DNA of 64,000 bases from Meconema thalassinum (GCA_946902985.2 OX336389.2:1010693441-1010757440), one strand, 5' to 3'; counted from the stretch's first letter, positions 1-11,388 are shown. Numbers and translations are program-made. The notes: generated by a model from the sequence alone, not told the origin.

Positions 1-175
1 TTTTCTTTCTTTGCAGATGCAACTGGTTAATCCAATTAAAACTGTGTGCATTACAGGTGCCCATGATGAAAACAGAATACTGCAGCCCAATCCCAGTTTA
101 AATTATATTCCTTTGCAAGGGAGCTATTTGCGCTAATGATCGAGTATTGATGTTTTATGGTACATGCCTCTCTAG
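1..175 (+). other. Acadsb: 3' part of an upstream Acadsb intron
   Basis: This stretch precedes the first recognisable exon and ends in a splice acceptor (TCTCTAG, AG at 174-175). I see no coding sequence in it. A short open frame on the minus strand has no recognisable motif and is probably chance. Confidence 0.6.
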
Positions 176-358
176 GTGCCAAAATGTAATATCTTGGGAG
201 AAGTGGGACATGGTTACAAGTATGCAGCTGGATTCCTGAATGAGGGTCGCATTGGCATTGGAGCTCAGATGTTGGGTCTGGCACAAGGATGTCTTGATGC
301 GACTATTCCATACACTTTAGAAAGAACTCAGTTCGGAAAGAAAATTTTCTCCTTTCAG
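176..358 (+). CDS. Acadsb: Acyl-CoA dehydrogenase, short/branched chain, internal exon
   Basis: The exon encodes 61 residues beginning [17 protein letters not shown] and including [18 protein letters not shown] and [13 protein letters not shown]. These match the middle of the acyl-CoA dehydrogenase fold as found in ACADSB, the mitochondrial flavoenzyme that oxidises 2-methylbutyryl-CoA in isoleucine breakdown. The QFGK...FQ segment is the conserved stretch near the FAD/dimer contact. Acceptor AG is at 174-175 and donor GT at 359-360. Length is a multiple of three, so the next exon continues in the same phase. Upstream exons lie outside the window. The family call is strong; ACADSB rather than another short-chain member is inferred from the wording of the motifs. 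Confidence 0.9.
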
Positions 359-540
359 GTCAGTTATTAGATGCATATTGCTTTGTTTCATTTCATATTG
401 ACCAGTGTCCATTTAGGAATTACTGTTCATTTAGAACAAAAATTCCCCTCCTAAAACCATATAATACTGCACTACCTAGTTTGCTGTAAGTTCTGTTATA
501 ATACTTAACAGATTCCTTTAGCATAATTTAATTTTCAAGA

Positions 541-840
541 AAGAGGTTAGAGTAGCAACGAAACTCTTTCTACCTCGGCCGGTATTAAAACCGACCTTGC
601 TGTATGGAAGTGAGAGCTGAGTAGATTCAGGTTATCTCCTACATCAGCTGGAGGTAACTGATATGAGGGTAGCATAAATGATTGCTGGGACAAATAGATA
701 GGAGCAATGGCAGGAAGGTACTCGTAATGAAGTGATAAAAGCTAAGTTAGAAATGAACACGCTAGATAAAGCTGTTTGTATGAGCCGAATCAGATGGTGG
801 GGTAATTTGATAAGAATTTGGGAGGAGGGATAACCTAGGA
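541..840 (+). mobile_element. LINE 3' RT-domain fragment (family G, copy 1)
   Basis: In broken frames this reads GSES, ITDMRVA-like, MIAGTNR and EQWQEGTRNE, then RIRWWGNL. That is the region after the RT catalytic domain in LINEs of the RTE/L2-like kind (pattern LLYGSE..W..., MR...G, D+RNE). It matches by eye the better-preserved minus-strand copy at 50895-51480. There is no intact frame. It is an old, 5'-truncated fragment inside the Acadsb intron. Confidence 0.6.
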
Positions 841-1036
841 GGTTTATGAGCTTGGCTATAGAACAGAAATGTCGAAGTGTACCCGTCGTGAGTGTTTGCC
901 CGCAGTGGGACAGACATGACCACCATGAACTCAGTAACTTCTCCTCTGCTGCCTGCAGTCGAGGCTCAGAGGGAGTGTGCAGAGGGGACAAGCAAACTTA
1001 CACGTTTGATTGGCCAAGAACAGGGAAGCTAGCATA
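841..1036. other. Unassigned stretch before the mariner element
   Basis: About 200 bp between the LINE fragment and the mariner TIR. No motif is recognised. An open frame runs through it into mariner sequence but is not a gene. Confidence 0.4.
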
Positions 1037-1955
1037 CAGAGTCTGTCCTGAAAGCAGTCGGACTGGATTTTCCCCGGTTAGACGGACAGACTGCCCACGG
1101 CTTCTCCGCCTGGGGTTGGTGGAGGGGGGTGTAAGGAAGGCTGGGAGCCAGCCACACAGTTGGTTCCCAGCTGTTGTGGAGTGTAAATCGCTCGTCTCCA
1201 TAACCTCTGCAAGTGCACTCGTCACGCTGCATCATGGTTCGTCTGTTGAAACAGCGATCTACGCCATAAAATTTTGTGTTAGGCTCGGCAAAACCGTGAA
1301 AGAGACTTCGATATGACCAAGTCGGCTTACGGTGAAAACGCCATGGTCAGATTGAGTGGTTTTGACTGACACAAGCTGTTTCGGGAGGGGAGAGAGGAAG
1401 TTGAAGACGACGCAGTTTCAGGACAACCTTCGAGCACCAAACCGGATGAAAATGTGGAAAGAGTGAAGAATATTTTGGACAATGACCGCAGAGTAAGGTT
1501 TTTACGTGGAGATCCTTAAACGGCTGAGGAAACTTATCGTCCGTGTCCGGCCAGCGATCGCCAACTCCTGGCGGCTGCATCACGACAATGCGCCGTGCCA
1601 CACAGCCTTCCACGTGCTGGCATATCTGGCCCAACGCAACATCGCATCCCTGCTTCAGCCACCCTACAATCCCGACATTGCCCCAGCAGACTTTATCCTC
1701 TTCCCCCTCCTCAAAACCACCCGAAAAGGACATCGTCACGGCTCCGTGGAAGCGTTGCAACAGTCCGTGACGATGGAGCTTGACAGCATTCCGATTGACG
1801 CCTTCCAGAAAGAGTACGAGGGTAGGAAATCCCACTAACAGCGGTGTCTGGATGCAGAAGGGTCCTACTTTGAAGAATATTGAGCGTGTGTATCATTTCT
1901 GTCAATACATTTTTTTAAAATTGACTCAGTCTCATTACTTTCAGGACAAACCCTG
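1037..1955 (+). mobile_element. mariner-family transposon, internally deleted, with TIRs and TA duplication
   Basis: The left end CAGAGTCTGTCCTGAAAGCA and the reverse complement of the right end (CAGGGTTTGTCCTGAAAGTA) are inverted repeats of roughly 28 bp. TA dinucleotides flank both ends (1035-1036 and 1956-1957), the Tc1/mariner target duplication. At 919 bp it is shorter than the usual ~1.3 kb. The N-terminal helix-turn-helix part and the C-terminal catalytic part are present, with a deletion near 1498-1506. Non-autonomous. Confidence 0.9.
1225..1838 (+). pseudogene. mariner DD34D transposase remnant
   Basis: The 5' part reads IKFCVRLGKTVKET, then after a frame break GENAM, EWF-like and FREGREEVEDDA-like words: the paired DNA-binding helices of mariner transposases. 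The 3' part (1506-1838) has WRLHHDNAPCHTA and PPYNPDIAPADF. The Asp of HHDNAP and that of APAD are separated by 34 residues, the DD34D signature. The first catalytic Asp region is lost in the deletion. Frame breaks and the deletion make it inactive. It is unrelated to the surrounding Acadsb gene. Confidence 0.88.
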
Positions 1956-1957
1956 TA

Positions 1958-2439
1958 TGTAGCGCTACAGTGTATTCAGCAGTGAATTGTGCCGGCTATA
2001 TTTCTATTGTGAACACAATGGAGAAGTGTAATTTCAGTCTTCCAAGCAGTGATGTAGCCAGAATTTCAGTTTGGTGGGGGGAGTTAAAAGAAAAGTATAA
2101 CTTTTCCACCAACCTGATCATCTTCCCACAGAACGTATACAATTATACCCCACACACACACTTGGGAGTGAATAGGTGGTATGATGGCACGATCTTATAT
2201 TAGGAGTCCATTGTATAGTCCATTTAACCTACGAGATTACATACTGTGGGTTTGTGCATGGCAGGCTTAGTTCATTTTACCAGAGTGAAAATAAGTTCGG
2301 TTCACACTAATGACCAAACATTTACTCACACAACACTTAACTAGGATGCTTATTATTCCATGAACGTTACTGTTTTACTTCCAGCATATGCTTTTCAATA
2401 TTATTTTATCACGGTATTTATTCACCTTCATTATTACTA
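1958..2439. other. Unassigned intronic DNA
   Basis: About 480 bp without a recognisable gene or element. A CA-rich run lies near 2150. Short open frames here show no conserved motif. Confidence 0.4.
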
Positions 2440-2665
2440 TTGGATTCACTGTTTCCCAAAGGATCCAGGATACGTTTTACTCCAAATGTGCGTAATAATA
2501 CATCCTCAAATTTCAAATATTTGAAAAACTTGATCCAGCTAGCTCAATTCAGTATTGCCAGCGTTTCAACCCTGTGTACCATTGGGTTTGTCAGTTGGTA
2601 TGGAACACATCACCAAGATGCTTGGCTAGTACATACTGTGAAGGCTAAGTCTAAGTAAGAGTTAT
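2440..2665 (+). repeat. Dispersed repeat Z, copy 1
   Basis: The stretch is clearly similar to 11670-11838 (+) and 11850-12175 (-). Shared words include AGCTCAATTCAGTATTGCCA, CAAATTTCAAATATTT, AGTTGGTATGG and, at the end, GATGCTTGGCTAG. No coding capacity is recognised. Two copies in the same orientation bracket LINE A. Confidence 0.8.
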
Positions 2666-2744
2666 TTCCATTCCGTCGGCTAAACTAGTAGTCCTTAGGC
2701 CTTGCAAGGAGTATGTCATAGTGTACGTATGGGTTATCTAAACA

Positions 2745-3704
2745 GATGGCGCAGAGGTCATCCTGACCAGCAAAGCGGCCCCCCAGGGAGGGCCCCCCAC
2801 ACCACACCCCACTCGGGCCGACATCCTGTTAGTCCCCCATTTATTGCATATAAACATATACATACATAGAAATATTTACAAGAATCAAAACATGAGCAAT
2901 AAACAGACAGTATATACAACATGTAAAGAGCGATAGTAGTATAGTTCATTTCATTCAGAAAGTTCATCTGTCATTGCTGAGTTAGTGTCCATTGTTAATG
3001 AAAATTTATAGTAAAAACACACGAAGTTTCACTTTTTTCATCTGACACTATTGTGGCACACGTTAATCATGAGGGCTTCTGAGAAGAATGGGAAGTCGTC
3101 AGTACTGGCTTTGGTAAGGTATTTGAGGCGGAGTTTATAGATAGAGGTTAGGATGGGGGAAAAAGTACACAAGGGTGCGAAGTTAGCTGAAGGGGTATCG
3201 AAGGGTAGGCGATGGACTATGCGTAATGCGTGTCTATCTAATTTACAAAGGTTGAAATACTGAGGGAGGTCGGCGGTGATCCAGGATAATGAGGCATATA
3301 AAAGAACGGGACGAATAAAAGTTTGGTTGATCTGGAGGATTTGGGGGGCTTTAAGGCCCCAGTTGTGTCCTATATGTTTGCGGGTAGCTGCAAGTCGATG
3401 GTAGGCTCGGCGGTAGATGATTTGGAGATGATGATTCCATTTGAAATTATTTTGAAATGTGATGCCAAGGTAGTAATAAACAAAGTTTTTATTGTTTATT
3501 ATTACATTCTGTCAATACGGAAAAATGTGCGACTTTAAAAGTCAAAAAATGCCAAGGTAGGTTATCATATTTGTTTCGATGAGGGGGAAAGAATGAAGAG
3601 TAAGTTGGACTTTGTTGCGTGGTCTGCATGTACGGGATTTTGAGCGGATAGCTATCAATTGAGTTTTACGAGGGTTTACAGTGAGGCTGACCCTTTCACA
3701 CCAG
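2745..3704 (-). mobile_element. LINE A (jockey-like), 3' end of the RT ORF and 3' UTR
   Basis: On the minus strand this encodes the end of a jockey-like reverse transcriptase: ERVSLTVNPRKTQLIA at the right edge, YLGITFQNNFKWNHHL, RPVLLYASLSWITAD and RLPFDTPSANFAPL. A non-coding 3' region down to about 2745 follows. It is the continuation of the 8219-11540 part; LINE B separates them. RT motifs between the two halves (the GVPQGS and YADD region) are absent, so a few hundred bases were lost at the junction. A 75-bp micro-insertion interrupts it at 3474-3548. Confidence 0.75.
3474..3548 (+). mobile_element. 75-bp micro-insertion with 12-bp target duplication
   Basis: ATGCCAAGGTAG occurs at 3462-3473 and again at 3549-3560, and removing one copy plus the insert restores the LINE A reading frame. 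The insert ends GTCAAAAA. This looks like an extremely 5'-truncated LINE or SINE insertion on the + strand. The source family is not recognised. Confidence 0.8.
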
Positions 3705-3705
3705 A

Positions 3706-6348
3706 AACATCAACCGAGTCCTTTTCAGGGCCACAGTTAACAATTATCTCTGCAAATATAGAGGGCATATCATCCGCCAAAGAAGAACTACTGCAAAACC
3801 TTTGTATCCAGCATGGATGCCATGTGCTATGCATACAGGAGACACATAGAAGCCATAATATGCACAGGCTAAAAGTAAAGGGAATGGTCCTTGCAATAGA
3901 AAGACCTCATGATAACTATGGAAGTGCCATATTTGTCCATCCAAATGTTCAAGTCTTCTCCACGGCACTCACGGAGGAAAATAACATTGAAGTTCTTACC
4001 CTAGAAACAGCCAACTGTACGATTTCATCTCTTTATAAACCACCTGGCGCTGATTTCATCATCGCCAAAGCATCCAATTTCCAAAATAAAAGCACACGGA
4101 TTGCGATTGGCGATTTTAACAGCCAAAGCTGCGCATGGAGCTACGATCATGAATATGAGAATGGAATAGCAGTGCAAGAATGGGCAGAAATAAATCACCT
4201 TACCCTGATCCATGATGGAAAACAGCCTGCATCATTCAATAGTGGTAGATGGAAACGAGGTCACAACCTTGACCTCATTTTCAGTAGTAATAAAATCAGC
4301 GAACTATGTGTAAAATCTGTCTGCTCTCCAATACCTAATACGCAGCATCGGCCAATAATGTGCCAAATATTTGCTGCCGTCAGACCTCAGAAAATACCTT
4401 TCCGCAGGATGTACAGCTTCAAGAAAGCTGACTGGTCAAAATTTGCAGATATGTTGGACAACGAAGTGTCTTCTATAGAACCTATACCAGCATTCTATGA
4501 CATCTTCACCACAACTGTAAAGAAGTGCTCCAGAAGATCTATACCTCGTGGATGCCGGACTTCATTTATCCCTGGTCTCACATCAGACGAAGTTTCCCTA
4601 CTAACAGAGTACAGGAAGGAATTTGAAGAAAACTCTTTCAGCGAATCAACAGTAGAAGCTGGGAACAGACTCATCTCCGCCATTAGAGAAACAAAACGGG
4701 ATCATTGGGTTAGAACTGTAGAAGACCTGGATCTGAGAAGAGACAGCCATAAGGCTTGGAGACTTTTAAGACATTTAAGCAATGATCCGACGAAGACCTC
4801 TGTACATTACAACATCACTGCCATCAAATAGCTCATCAGCTTTTGATGAACGGGAAGCCCATCTATAAGCACAAAGTGCCCAGACATCAAAGAGAATTTC
4901 AAGAGGAAAGTAACGATCTTACAGTACTATTCAGTATGGCAGAACTGGAGAAGGCTATCAAACAAACTAAAAATGGAAAATCAGCCGGCTTGGATGACAT
5001 TCGGACAGAACAAATTCAGCATTTCGGCTTAAAAACAAAGGATTGGATACTCCAGCTCTTCAATTACTGCATGAAGAATTGTCAAATTCCAAAGATATGG
5101 CGGAAGAGCAGTGTGATAGCTTTGCTGAAACCTGGCAAAGAAGGGGACAGTCCAAAGAACTTCAGACCAGTTGCACTCCTGTGTCACCTCTAGAAACTAC
5201 TAGAAAGAATGATTTTGAATCGCCTTTTACCCGTAATTGATCCTCTGCTCATACCTGAACAAGCTGGATTTCGTCACGGCAAAAGCTGTACTGGGCAGTT
5301 GCTGAACCTTACGCAGTTCATAGAGGATGGTTTCGAAGCAGCTAAGGTAACTGGAGTGGCATTTGTCGATTTATCGGCAGCCTACGACACTGTTAATCAT
5401 CAGCTTCTATTTGCTACACGCTGACTAAGAACTCCAGCCTAACCAGGTTCATTGCTACTCTTCTGCAGAATCGGAGATATTTTGTGGACTTCCAGGGGCA
5501 ACGCAGCCGATGGAGACTACAGAAGAATGGCCTACCCCAAGGAAGTGTTCTCGCTCCATTTCTGTTCAACGTGTATACAAATGACCAGCCGATAGCTCCC
5601 AACACCAGGAGTTTCTTGTATGCTGACAATCTCGCTCTTGCTACACAGTGTAAGGATTTTGAATCAGTGGAGAACAACCTCACGAGTGCCCTTAAGAATC
5701 TGTCCAAATATTATATCGCAAATCAACTGAAACCAAATCCCTCCAAGACAGAAGTATGTGCCTTTCACTTGAGAAACAGGGAAGCCTTTCGTAAACTGAA
5801 GGTAATATGGTCAGGAGTGGAACTGGAACACTGTTACACCCCAAAATTTCTAGGAGTGACAGTGGACAGAGCTCTTATCTACAAGAAACACTGTTTGAAC
5901 ACCAAGTCAAAAGTTCACACCAGGAATAATCTTCTGAGGAAACTAGCCGGATCACAATGGGGTAGTCAACCTGACACTATTCGAACATCTGCAATGGCAT
6001 TGTGCTATTCCGCTGCAGAGTACGCCTGCCCGGTTTGGTATAACTCAACTCATGCTCAACAGGTAGACGTAGCTCTCAATGAAACGTGTAGAACTATAAC
6101 TGGATGCTTAAGATCAACACCAACAGAGTGCCTTTACCAGCTCGCAGGAATAGCATCACCCTCTATTCGACGAGAAATAGCTGAAAACAAGGAAAGGAAG
6201 AAAGTTGTCCAGGAAGCAACCCATCCTCTACATGGGCATGAACTACATGCTCAGAGGCTGAAGTCTAGGAAGAGTTTCCTAAGAACATCCAAAGAATTGA
6301 AGACTACATGTGAAAAAGCCAGGCAAGAATTATGGAAAGCTGAGAAAT
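3706..6348 (+). pseudogene. LINE B endonuclease-reverse transcriptase, broken ORF
   Basis: The endonuclease occupies 3750-4400: ANIEGI, CIQETH, IGDFNSQS, NLDLIFSS and HRPIM, i.e. the Asn, Glu, Asp-x-Asn and terminal His motifs of the exonuclease-endonuclease-phosphatase fold. RT follows: NGKSAGLDDI and NFRPVALL (4960-5190), PEQAGFRHGKS and FVDLSAAYDTVNH (motif A, about 5365-5400), GLPQGSVLAPFLFN (motif B, about 5530), FLYADNLAL (motif C, about 5615). The usual second Asp of YADD is Asn here. Frames shift near 4831, 5193 and 5424, so it is inactive. Earlier residues of the open frame at 3659 belong to LINE A read antisense. Confidence 0.82.
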
Positions 6349-7767
6349 AGAGCTTTGGAAGACTTAAACGGGAACAAAGCACCAGGCATAGATGATATAC
6401 CGATTGAGTTGCTACGCTGCATAGGAGATGAAGGTCTGATCAGGTTATTTCACTTGGTGTGTAGGATTTATGAGACAGGTGAGATACCCCCTGATTTCAA
6501 GAAGAATGTAATCATCCCTATACCAAAGAAAGTGGGAGCTGACAGATGTAAAGATTACCGTACAATCAGCTTGATTACTCATGCCTCAAAGATCCTGTCT
6601 AGAATAATATACAAGAGGATTGAAAGCCAGATAGAAAGGGAGTTGGGTGAAGACCAGTTTGGTTTCAGGAGAAATGTAGGAACAAGGGAAGCTGTACTAA
6701 GTCTTAGACTGATTTTGGAAGGTAGAATAAGAAAAGATAAGAGAACGTTCATGGCATTTGTAGACTTCGAAAAGGCTTTTGATAACGTTGATTGGACTAA
6801 ATTGTTTGACATTTTGAAATCTATTGGAATAAAGTACAGGGATAGGAGGGTAATCTACAATCTATACAGAAACCAGACAGCAGTCATTTGAGCTGAAGGA
6901 CATGAGAGAGAAGCTGGTATTCAGAAAGATGTTAGGCAAGGCTGCAACTTATCACCCATACTTTTCAATCTTTACATTGAACAAGCAATGAAGGAAATTA
7001 GAGAAAAATTTAAAGTGGGAGTGAAGATTCAAGGAGAAATAATTTCAACTCTGAGATTTGCTGATGACATCATCATCTTGGCCGATAAGCCTGAGGATTT
7101 GAATGAGTTTTTGAATGGTATGGACTCCATCTTACGGAAAGAATACATGATGAAAATTAATAATTGTAAAACAAAAATACTAGAATGCAGCCGAAATAAA
7201 TCAGAAACCTCTATGGACATCAAATTGGCAGGTGAAAAGCTGAAGGAAGTAGGAGACTTCTGTTACTTAGGAAGCAAAATAACCTGTGATGGACGAAGCA
7301 AAGAGGATATAAAAAGTAGGTTGGCTCAGGCAGGGAAAGCTTTTCTACAAAAAAGGAATCTGTTGACTTCGAATATAGATTTAGGTATTAGGAAGTCATT
7401 TTTGAAAGCCTTTGTCTGGAGCGTGGCGCTCTATGGAAGTGAAACTTGGACTATTGGTGCAGCAGAAAAGAAGAGAATTGAAGCATTTGAAATGTGGTGT
7501 TACAGGAGAATGATGAAGATCAGATGGGTAGATAGGGTTACAAACGAAGAGGTATTAAGACGAGTGGGAGAGGAGAGATGTTTCTGGCGACAGCTAATGA
7601 GGAGAAGAGATAGGTTAGTAGGACACATACTAAGACACCCAGGAATAGCAAGCTTAGTTATGGAAGGAAGGGTCGAGGACAAGAACTGTAGGGGTAGACC
7701 AAGGTTAGAATATATTAAACAGATTGCCTCGGATGTAGGGTGTGGTAGCTATGTAGAGATGAAATGA
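6349..7767 (+). pseudogene. RTE-like reverse transcriptase, copy 1
   Basis: The reading frame starts in NKAPGIDDIPIELLR and continues with DQFGFRRNVGTREA, FMAFVDFEKAFDNVDW (motif A, about 6750-6795), VRQGCNLSPILFNLY (motif B, about 6935), LRFADDIIILA (motif C, about 7050-7080), KINNCKTKIL, FCYLGSKIT, ALYGSETWTI and GRPRLEYI. One in-frame TGA at 6889-6891 (CGA in copy 2) is the only break in the RT core. The frame ends at 7767, where related copies appear to read on. The endonuclease is missing because of 5' truncation. Confidence 0.88.
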
Positions 7768-7845
7768 TTAGCTCAGGACAGGGAGGTATGGAGAGCTGCA
7801 TCAAACCAGTCAAAAGACTGAAGACTCAAACAACAACAAACAACA
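6349..7845 (+). mobile_element. LINE C copy 1 (RTE-like, 5'-truncated) nested in LINE B
   Basis: AGAAAT occurs at 6343-6348 and 7846-7851. Excising the interval restores LINE B reading (GCTGAG AAA then TCTCCTCTC), so this is a target-site duplication. The copy begins inside the RT domain and ends in a CAACAACAAACAACA-type tail. It is the only copy of the three in this window that retains a normal 3' end. Confidence 0.9.
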
Positions 7846-7851
7846 AGAAAT

Positions 7852-8153
7852 CTCCTCTCCTGGGCTGGAAAAGGATAGCCGAAACTTTACCTCCTGGTCA
7901 TGATCAAGATTGGGTAACATGGAAATCCTTGAATAGATTAAGATCAGGAGGGGGCAGATCTAAGACCAATCTTGCAAAGTGGGGCTACATTAAGGAAGAT
8001 GGCATTCAGTGCGACTGTGGAGAAGATCAGACTGTGAAACATACCGGTATGCTTCAGTGTAGACTGTGCCCGACCTCCTGCACAGAAGATGAACTTTATG
8101 AAGCATCACAGATTGCAGTGGAAATGGCCAAGTTTTGGTCAAATATAATATAA
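7852..8153 (+). pseudogene. LINE B C-terminal segment after the nested insertion
   Basis: The frame resumes as SPLLGWKRIAETLPPG and continues LNRLRSGGGRSK, NLAKWGYI, CDCGEDQTVKHTG and CRLCPTSC, then a stop at 8151-8153. The Cys-x-Cys...His...Cys-x2-Cys pattern is a small zinc-finger-like segment typical of the extreme C terminus of this kind of LINE ORF2. About 65 bp of 3' UTR and an AATAATAA tail follow. Confidence 0.75.
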
Positions 8154-8218
8154 TGTTTGTAGTCATAGTATTTGTATCTGTGTTTTATTTGATGTTTTCT
8201 GACTCGAGAATAATAATA

Positions 8219-9978
8219 AGGGCGGCCATATGGCGGGGTTTTAGGTAAGCATTGATTGAAGAGGTGAGGTGGTAAAGGTGGTCGTGGGTTGAGCGTCGGC
8301 GGCGGAAACCGGCTTGGGACTCAGGGATGAGGATGAGGGATTCCAGGTAGGTGGATACGCGGCAAGCAAGGATAAGTTCTAATATTTTGGAAAGTACGGG
8401 AAGTAAGCTGATGTGTCGGTAAGAATGTAGATCAGAGGTTTTTTGGGGGGTTTTAGGAATAACTGGATAGAGGCTTTGCACCAGTGGGATGAATGAAAGC
8501 CAGTATTTAGCATAGTATTGTATATGACACAGAGGATATGGAGAAAGGGGAGTGGGGATTCTTGTATGTGTCTATATGTTAGGGTATCTGTCCCTGGTGC
8601 GGTTGTTTTGCGTCGATGGATGATACGGGCGATTTCCTCTGGGGTGATAGGGTGGTTTAAAGGGTGATCGTATTGGATTTGAGGAAAATGGTCGAAGGAA
8701 GGGAGGAGGTCGGGGGTGTGGGCGAGGTTGTTTAATCGATGGATAAGGGGGTCATTGGATTACAGAAACTGGAGTTTTGGACGGGGGAAAGGACGGAGTG
8801 AAAGTGGTCAGCAAACATGTCTGCTTTTTCTTGAAAGGAAGTTGGTACTGAGTTATTTGATCGTATAGGGTATGTGGGGGAAGGGGGTTGGGTTTGCGTC
8901 AGTCGTCGGAAAGTGGGCCAGAATTTAGAGGGGTCAGGGGTATCGGAAAGGCGGGTGCAAGTGTTAATCCAATATTTACATTTTATAGCTTTCATATATG
9001 ATTTAGCATATCGATGGTGAAGACGGTGTTGGTGTAAGTCGGCAGGGTCGCGGGTGCGGATATATGTGCTGTAGTAGGCATGGGAGAGGTGGAGGAGTTT
9101 TGACGCTTTTGGAGGTAATGGCGGTTTGGTTGGGTGACTGGAATGGCGGGGAATATGAAGGCGATCAGCAGTCAAGAGGGCAGTTTCTGCTTCCGATATA
9201 AGAATTTGGAGATTTGGGAGGGAGGTTGGTGGTGTGGTTGTTTCGAGGAGTGAGGTTATGGTATTTTGGTAGGCATTCCAGTTAGTTTTCTTATAAAGAT
9301 GAGTAGGAGAGGGGCGGTTTGGAGCTGAGGAGCGGGGCAATATGTTAGGAATGGATATGAACGCAGGGAGATGGTCACTTCCATTGTGAGGTAGGAGTCT
9401 GACTGCTGGGTTGGCACAAAGAGTGGGAGGCATGAGAATGACGTCCGGGGTGGTGTTTGTATGAGGAATGGTGTGAGCTGGGAATGAAACCAGCACTCCT
9501 CGGATTTGACGAAGCAATTGTTGAAAATTATTATTGTCAGTAACATTATAAGAGTTTATGTTAATATCTGCAGCTAGTATATAGTTAGTGAAAGTGCGAT
9601 CGATATAATGGAGAAAATCTATAGGTGGAGGGGTTCGGGGTGTTAGTAAAGGGTCACTATAGTATGAGTTTTAGGAGGTGCAAAAATTTCGAGTATGAGG
9701 TATTCTGAAAAGTTGTTCGGAAAGTTATAAAAATGTTGTTTGACAGTTAGGTTTCGGTGGACGCCAACTGCTACACCTCCCCGAGCCGCACCGGACGGCC
9801 TATCTGCATGGTAGATAGTGAATGGGGGCAGGTGCAGCTGTTGGATAGGATTAAGAAAACTTTCATTTAGAATGAAAATATCTGGGGAGTGCTGCTGCTG
9901 GTTGATAGCAAACTCGAAGGTCACCCAGTTGGCACGCAGGGATCTGATGTTGTCATAGTAAATTTGTAAAGTCATTTT
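8219..9978 (-). pseudogene. LINE A ORF2: endonuclease and start of RT, broken
   Basis: Minus strand. The endonuclease begins LQIYYDNIRSLRANW (Asn motif), then DIFILNESFL (Glu motif, NES in place of the common QET) and GGVAVGVHR. After breaks, HNGSDHLPAFISI carries the SDH motif (about 9380). The linker is followed by RT start words YRHISLLPVLSKILE and PESQAGFRRRRSTHDHL near 8420-8300. Stops and frame breaks occur near 9643, 9517 and 8732. Inactive; recognisable as jockey-like by the N-IRSL and SDHLP wording. Confidence 0.75.
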
Positions 9979-10311
9979 AGTTTATTGGAGGAGCACTAGC
10001 AAGCGGGAAGAATGCATAATGTATTCTATTCCCTGCATAAGCAATATCTACACGGGTGTGGAAAACCAACCTGGCAGCCGTTTGAATGTGCTAAGTGATG
10101 AGGGGACGTTGGAATGGGAGGCAGTTTTAAAGTACCATTGACATGAATCGAATAATATTTTCTGTGCTAGGAGAGGGGAGGGCGGAAGAGGGAGCAGGGG
10201 TGGGGAGGTCTTTGGAGATCACTGGGATCACGGTTTCAGGTTCGGCAGGGTTGGGAGCAGGTCTATTTTTGCTTTTTTTTTAGCTAAATGCAGGGTGGGG
10301 AAAGGTACAAT

Positions 10312-11388
10312 TTACACACTTTGGTTTGGCACGATTCTGACACATAGCTGTAGGATGGTCCAAACTGCAGATACCACATACCTGGGGTTGACACAAAGTG
10401 CTCCTGGAGCATGATCATATCTCTGGCACTTCTCGCACCTCATCCTTTGAGGAGCTGAAGCGCGGGAAGGCTCTACGCGGTGGCGTCTGGCGTATATTAA
10501 TGCTCCGTCCCTCAGAAGTGCGTCCAGAGTATCTGTGTCCCGACTTAGGATTCTGACGAGCGTCGTGGGTCCCGCGTTGTTTCTGATGCGGATGGCTCTG
10601 AAGATGGTGTGACCTTGTTGGAGGAGTTGTTGGGCCACTTCGTCATCCGTGTACTCCTGGTCGACTCCGTAGATTACCACTGATAGTAGGGGTAGGGCGG
10701 GAGGAGTGGTGGTGGTGGGGGAAGGTTGCAGATTTGATAGGTTGGTAGCTGGCATGCGGGGTCCAAATTGTGCTAGGCCAATTGTGTATACCAAGTGGTG
10801 GTAAAATGGCTGGGATGTTTTGATATCATAGCCCTCTTTGGTTCTCTGTAGTTCCAGCTGGTATTATGCAAGGTCAGGGGTGAAGGAAGATATTATGGTA
10901 TAGAAGGAGCAAGGGTTTGCTTTGGTAAGATCCAGATCTGTTAACTTGATGATGTAAAATGGGGCAGATGGTATGGGGCAGGGTGTTACTTGGCTCCTTT
11001 GGCGTTCTTGTGGGTGCAAGGCTGGTTTTTTTTTGCCATCTCGGCGAAGCTGCGGAGGTTGCCCGGCATGTAGGTAGGTGCTGATGATTGCGGAAAATGC
11101 GAGTGGTCTTGGTTTAACGGTGGAGCTGTGGTAAGCCTGTCCATGAGCAAATATTCGATACCACTCATCATTCCGATGTCTGAGGCTGGTGTCGTTGACA
11201 TGGAACCTGATGATCTGGATTCATCGCCACATACTCGCTTACGCTGATGGTCTGGGCTAATTGAGTCTTCCGGCCTTCGTGAGCATTTGGTCTGATACGT
11301 TTCCATTTGATTAGATTCAGGAGGATCAAATATGCTTGGGCGTCTTGTAGTTTGAGGCGGCGATGGTGATTGACCATGGTCCGACATA
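10312..11388 (-). pseudogene. LINE A ORF1 (gag-like nucleic-acid-binding protein)
   Basis: Minus strand. The most plausible start is the Met of MSDHGQSPSPP at about 11388, giving a Pro/Ser-rich N-terminal part that stops at 10986. A second open part (10794-10312) has VVIYGVDQEYTDDEVAQQL and RILSRDTDTLDALL, the RNA-recognition-like PRE_C2HC region of jockey ORF1, then RCEKCQRYDHAPGALC, the first CCHC knuckle. Later knuckles are lost to frameshift. ORF1 proteins of this class coat LINE RNA. Confidence 0.72.

Larger units (their letters stand above)
3706..8218 (+). mobile_element. LINE B, jockey/CR1-like, inserted in LINE A
   Basis: A non-LTR retrotransposon body on the + strand with APE-type endonuclease, reverse transcriptase and a C-terminal cysteine-rich segment. 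It ends in a GAATAATAATAA tail at about 8218. LINE A minus-strand sequence lies immediately on both sides. LINE C interrupts it (6349-7845), and its frame resumes exactly after that insertion. The 5' edge near 3706 is inferred from where the LINE A frame stops. No target duplication is seen, only loss of LINE A sequence. Confidence 0.78.

Noticed and set aside
846..1316. 156-codon ORF spanning 846-1316 as a gene
   Set aside because: It crosses the mariner left TIR; only its last ~25 residues are transposase-like, and the rest is chance.
3659..3705. Start of the LINE B ORF at 3659
   Set aside because: These bases read as LINE A RT (VSLTVNPRKTQ) on the minus strand, so the first residues of the + frame are an antisense accident.
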